From Artemisia argyi (lineage: Eukaryota; Streptophyta; Magnoliopsida; Asterales; Asteraceae): DNA of 64,000 bases. The notes under the pieces were generated by a model that was not told the DNA's origin, made no database searches, and saw only the letters and a program-made list of their open reading frames with translations. Shown here one piece after another: positions 61,301 to 64,000 of the stretch. Numbering within the stretch: the stretch's first letter is position 1; every line of letters starts with the position of its first letter. The stretch covers positions 110,323,243 to 110,387,242 of the forward strand of contig CM060693.1 of assembly GCA_030686995.1 (NCBI GenBank). The letters are read 5' to 3'. The translations under genes and the position numbers were made by a program.

Positions 61301-62903
61301 CTATTATTATGCTTAAATTGATAGTAAAGAACAAAAGTGAGCACACAGAAATCTTATTGAACAAGTAGGTGATATTAATTTATAACTTAACTAAAACATA
61401 CCTAATGAGCAATAAGCAACAGAGTTAAGCAATATATAAGCAAAGCTACTGTAGATTGCCAAAAATTAGAGAATAGACACACAATTGGTTCCAGCTTAAA
61501 AATAAAGTACCAAGGCCATTCCAACTGTCCTAATGCTTTCCATAAAGCTCTAATCCCATGGCCTTCCACAATTTACCATGCTCCATGCTTGTATCTCCTT
61601 CTAGACTGATTTTTTATTTTTTGACTATTTAATTCTACTTTTTTTTTTGAACATAACTTTCAAATAATTTACAAGCTTTTAAAAGTTTTTAAGAAAGCTT
61701 AAATGATCCTAAATTCACTCTAAACAACAACTTCTAACAACATTGTAATTAAAATTGAATTTTCATTAAAATGGCATAAACTGAATTATAACATGAAACT
61801 TGAGTCTTTTGATTCAAATAGATCTTAAATACATTAAAATGTTTGAAATTACACTTGGATACTGAATTCTACAATTAAAAAAATAAATTACATAAAAACA
61901 TTTAAAAACAATAACTAAGTGACTACTCCTCTACCCTGCTGCTTCTCTATCATTTTGTAGGAGACCATTAGGGTTTAGGAACCCCTTCTCAGTGACTTCC
62001 CCTTCAATCCTCAGCCATTGGATTGCCTATATTTAATCTCAGCCTTCAAAGTGGATTTTGGCGCCAAGATTGTCAAAGTAGCATGTGGGTTTGCTTGGAG
62101 GAAATTGGGGGCATTGAATGCATCTTGGAGGTATTGTGGAGTTGGGGGAACAGGGAGTGGTGAAGGTGATGTGGAGGAGGGGGAATTGACAGGGGAGTTG
62201 GTGTTTGCAGGCTCAAGTGGGAAAGGAGGGGTGGAGGTCAAAGGGTGTTGACCTGGGTGTGATTATTTAAAACGGGGGGAGTTATATTTTGGAGGGGATG
62301 GGCTGGGGTGTGTGTTGGGCCAAGGGAGTGATAAGGTTGGGCTTGGTGTTGGATTGGTTGGATTTGGAATTGGTTTGATGTTGGGTTTACATAACTAAAA
62401 GGGTCCGGTTAGTATTGAAATGAGCACAAGGACCAAATTTGTAATTTTATGAAGTAAAGGGGTTGAAGCTGGCATCTTTCCAAAGTTATTCAAAAGGGTT
62501 TATCTTGCCAAACTTCATTAACCCAAGGACCATTTGTGAAATTTCACAATATTTAAAACCCCAGGGACTAAAATTGACATTTTTCAAAGTTTAGGGGTTA
62601 AACTTGCCATTTGATACAAAGTTTCATTCAATGACCTATTTTGAGAACCCTGAATAATTTAGGGACATTGAATGGTAATTTTCCACATTTTGAATATCTA
62701 GGGACTAGTTTTGACAATTTTGAATGTTTAAGGATTGAAACTGCATATTTTTCGAACTTGACTTGTTTTTTATCAGTTTTCAATCCTTTTGCATAAAAAT
62801 ACTATCCAGTGATATTTTATGTATTTTAAGGCATTCCTATGTGTTTTCAGATGTTTTTGCAGTCTAAATGTGACAGAAATGATGAGTATTTACACACTCA
62901 TCA
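58320..62903 (-). mobile_element. LTR-D: long chimeric gypsy LTR shared by G3 and G4
   Basis: TGATACGTGG at the left and a terminal hairpin (arms TGATGAGT and ACTCATCA, 62880-62903) at the right give 4,584 bp. The first 851 bp (to about 59170) match G2's LTR from 30719 to 31539; beyond that it matches the LTR-C family (CCAGGTCGTTATGTCCC near 59268, GACAGTTTGACTTTAGTTGACC near 60284, AGGGACTA-type repeats at 62428-62770). It abuts a PBS on the left (G3) and a polypurine tract on the right (G4). Open frames inside (60494-60742, 62011-62251) are chance. Confidence 0.8.
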
Positions 62904-63433
62904 ATCCCCCACACTAAACTATTGCTAGTCCCTAGCAATCTTTTTGAGAAAAATTAATGGATTTGAATCTCTTTACCAAAAGCCATTACTTCTGGAGTAG
63001 CTAAATGTTTTAGTTCAAGTAAGAACCATGGTACACCGATAACCATGTGATTTTTAGCAAACCACCAGCTTTCAACGGTTTTGATTTGTCTTTACCAGAA
63101 GCCGTTTGCTTCTGGACTAGTCAACTCTTGATGGACATAGTCGACATCTTGGTGAGTTGATTACCAATTATGGTTTTCCACTGCCTTTACCACAAGCCAT
63201 AATCTTGCGGGCTAGCCAACTCTTTCACTTTTTAGGATATGATGAGCTGAGATACCATACAATTTTGGGCAAATTGCAAGCCGTGAACAGATTGGTATAT
63301 CTTTACCTAGAGCCGTTTGCTCCTAGATTAGCCAATCCTTTTGTCGTTTAGACATGGCGGACTGATGACCACAAAATATTTTGAAATAAAGTGAAAAATT
63401 TTTGAAAATTTTAGGCCAAAATGGGGGTACTAG
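62904..63433 (-). other. G4 3' untranslated region with polypurine tract and repeats
   Basis: The minus strand reads GTTTAGTGTGGGGGAT immediately before the LTR edge at 62903, a typical polypurine tract. Four degenerate copies of CTTTACCAnAAGCC...CTTCTGGACTAGCCAA follow at about 62970, 63090, 63185 and 63301. No coding capacity. Confidence 0.75.
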
Positions 63434-64000
63434 AAAGCCGAGTGATCCGTATACACTATGCTTTTGGTCAATATCAAGTATGGCCGGAATTTTTCAAAGG
63501 CATATACCACAGCTAATAATTGTTTCTCAGTGGTGGTGTAATGACTTTGAGCCTCGGTCATAGTCTTGCTTGCATAGTGTATAGGCTGAAAGTGTTTTGT
63601 TTTTCGTTGCCCCAAGACTGCCCCTATTGCGTAATCACTAGCATCACACATGAGTTCGAAGGGCAAGTCCCAATCGGGGGCAACAAGAATCGGTGCCTCA
63701 GTAAGCTTTTTCTTTAATGTTTCAAAAGCTTCGATGCACTCGGGGGAGAAGATAAAAGGAGCATCCTTTTCGAGGAGATGGGTCATAGGCCGGGCGATTT
63801 TAGAAAAATCTTGAATAAACCTACGATAAAAACCGGCATGACCCAAAAAGTTCCTAATACCCTTGACGGTAGTGGGATGAGGTAATTTTGCTATGACATC
63901 CACTTTGGCTTTGTCAACCTCAATCCCGTTCTTTGAAATTTTATGGCCGAGGACAATGCCCTCTTTGACCATAAAGTGACTCTTCTCCCAATTTAGACAT
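63430..64000 (-). pseudogene. pol: G4 pol: end of RT and RNase H, integrase missing
   Basis: The frame is open from the window edge: CLNWEKSHFMVKEGIVLGH and FLGHAGFYRRFIQDFSKIARP are the RT C-terminal/connection region, followed by RNase H with FELMCDASDYAIGAVLGQR, HYASKTM, YTTTEKQLLAVVYAF and TDHSA. These are standard Ty3/gypsy motifs. Directly after TDHSA the homology ends and the frame hits a stop, so the rest of RNase H and the whole integrase are deleted. RT catalytic motifs would lie right of the window. Confidence 0.9.

Overview
The window looks like repeat-rich nuclear DNA of a eudicot plant. The copia and gypsy polyproteins resemble those I know best from Asteraceae such as Tanacetum; that taxonomic call is from memory and tentative. 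I find no intact host gene, rRNA or tRNA gene, CRISPR array or bacterial feature. Almost every base that can be explained belongs to LTR retrotransposons or their debris, nested several layers deep, plus small MITE-like DNA elements and microsatellites.

Layout: 1-8178 is a minus-strand Ty1/copia element (K1) with its 5' LTR at 6874-8178. It is split by a 3.1-kb solo LTR (S1, 2369-5488) with a clear GGTTA target duplication. 8179-8991 is the gag/PBS end of a second decayed copia element (K2), followed by a poorly understood stretch to 11458. 11459-28407 holds two head-to-tail copies (LTR-A, LTR-B) of a long gypsy LTR. LTR-B is split by an 11-kb copia element (C2, 15080-26116, TSD CAAAT) that carries a very large third ORF downstream of pol. 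LTR-B is the 3' LTR of a minus-strand gypsy element (G1) whose interior (28408-30117 and 37968-40355) is split by a complete plus-strand gypsy element (G2, 30118-37962, TSD AAATC).

Then follow LTR-C (40356-45408), a fragment of another long LTR (S2, to 47856), the 5' end of a third copia element (K3, to 49980), about 5.6 kb of AT-rich DNA with MITE-like elements and microsatellites, a minus-strand gypsy element (G3, 55599-58319), LTR-D (58320-62903), and the 3' part of another gypsy element (G4) running off the right edge. LTR-D sits between G3 and G4 and abuts a PBS on one side and a polypurine tract on the other.

Functionally, none of these copies encodes a complete machinery. G1, G2 and G3 keep gag and protease but lack reverse transcriptase, RNase H and the integrase core; C2 has lost the RT active site and most of integrase; G4 lost integrase. 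Any movement must have used enzymes supplied in trans. The most interesting signals are non-coding: a U5 segment complementary to the 5' end of tRNA-Asp (the presumed primer), an LTR-terminal hairpin with compensatory changes, repeated internal polypurine tracts, chimeric LTRs, and arrays of TGACG and TTCTCGAA motifs.
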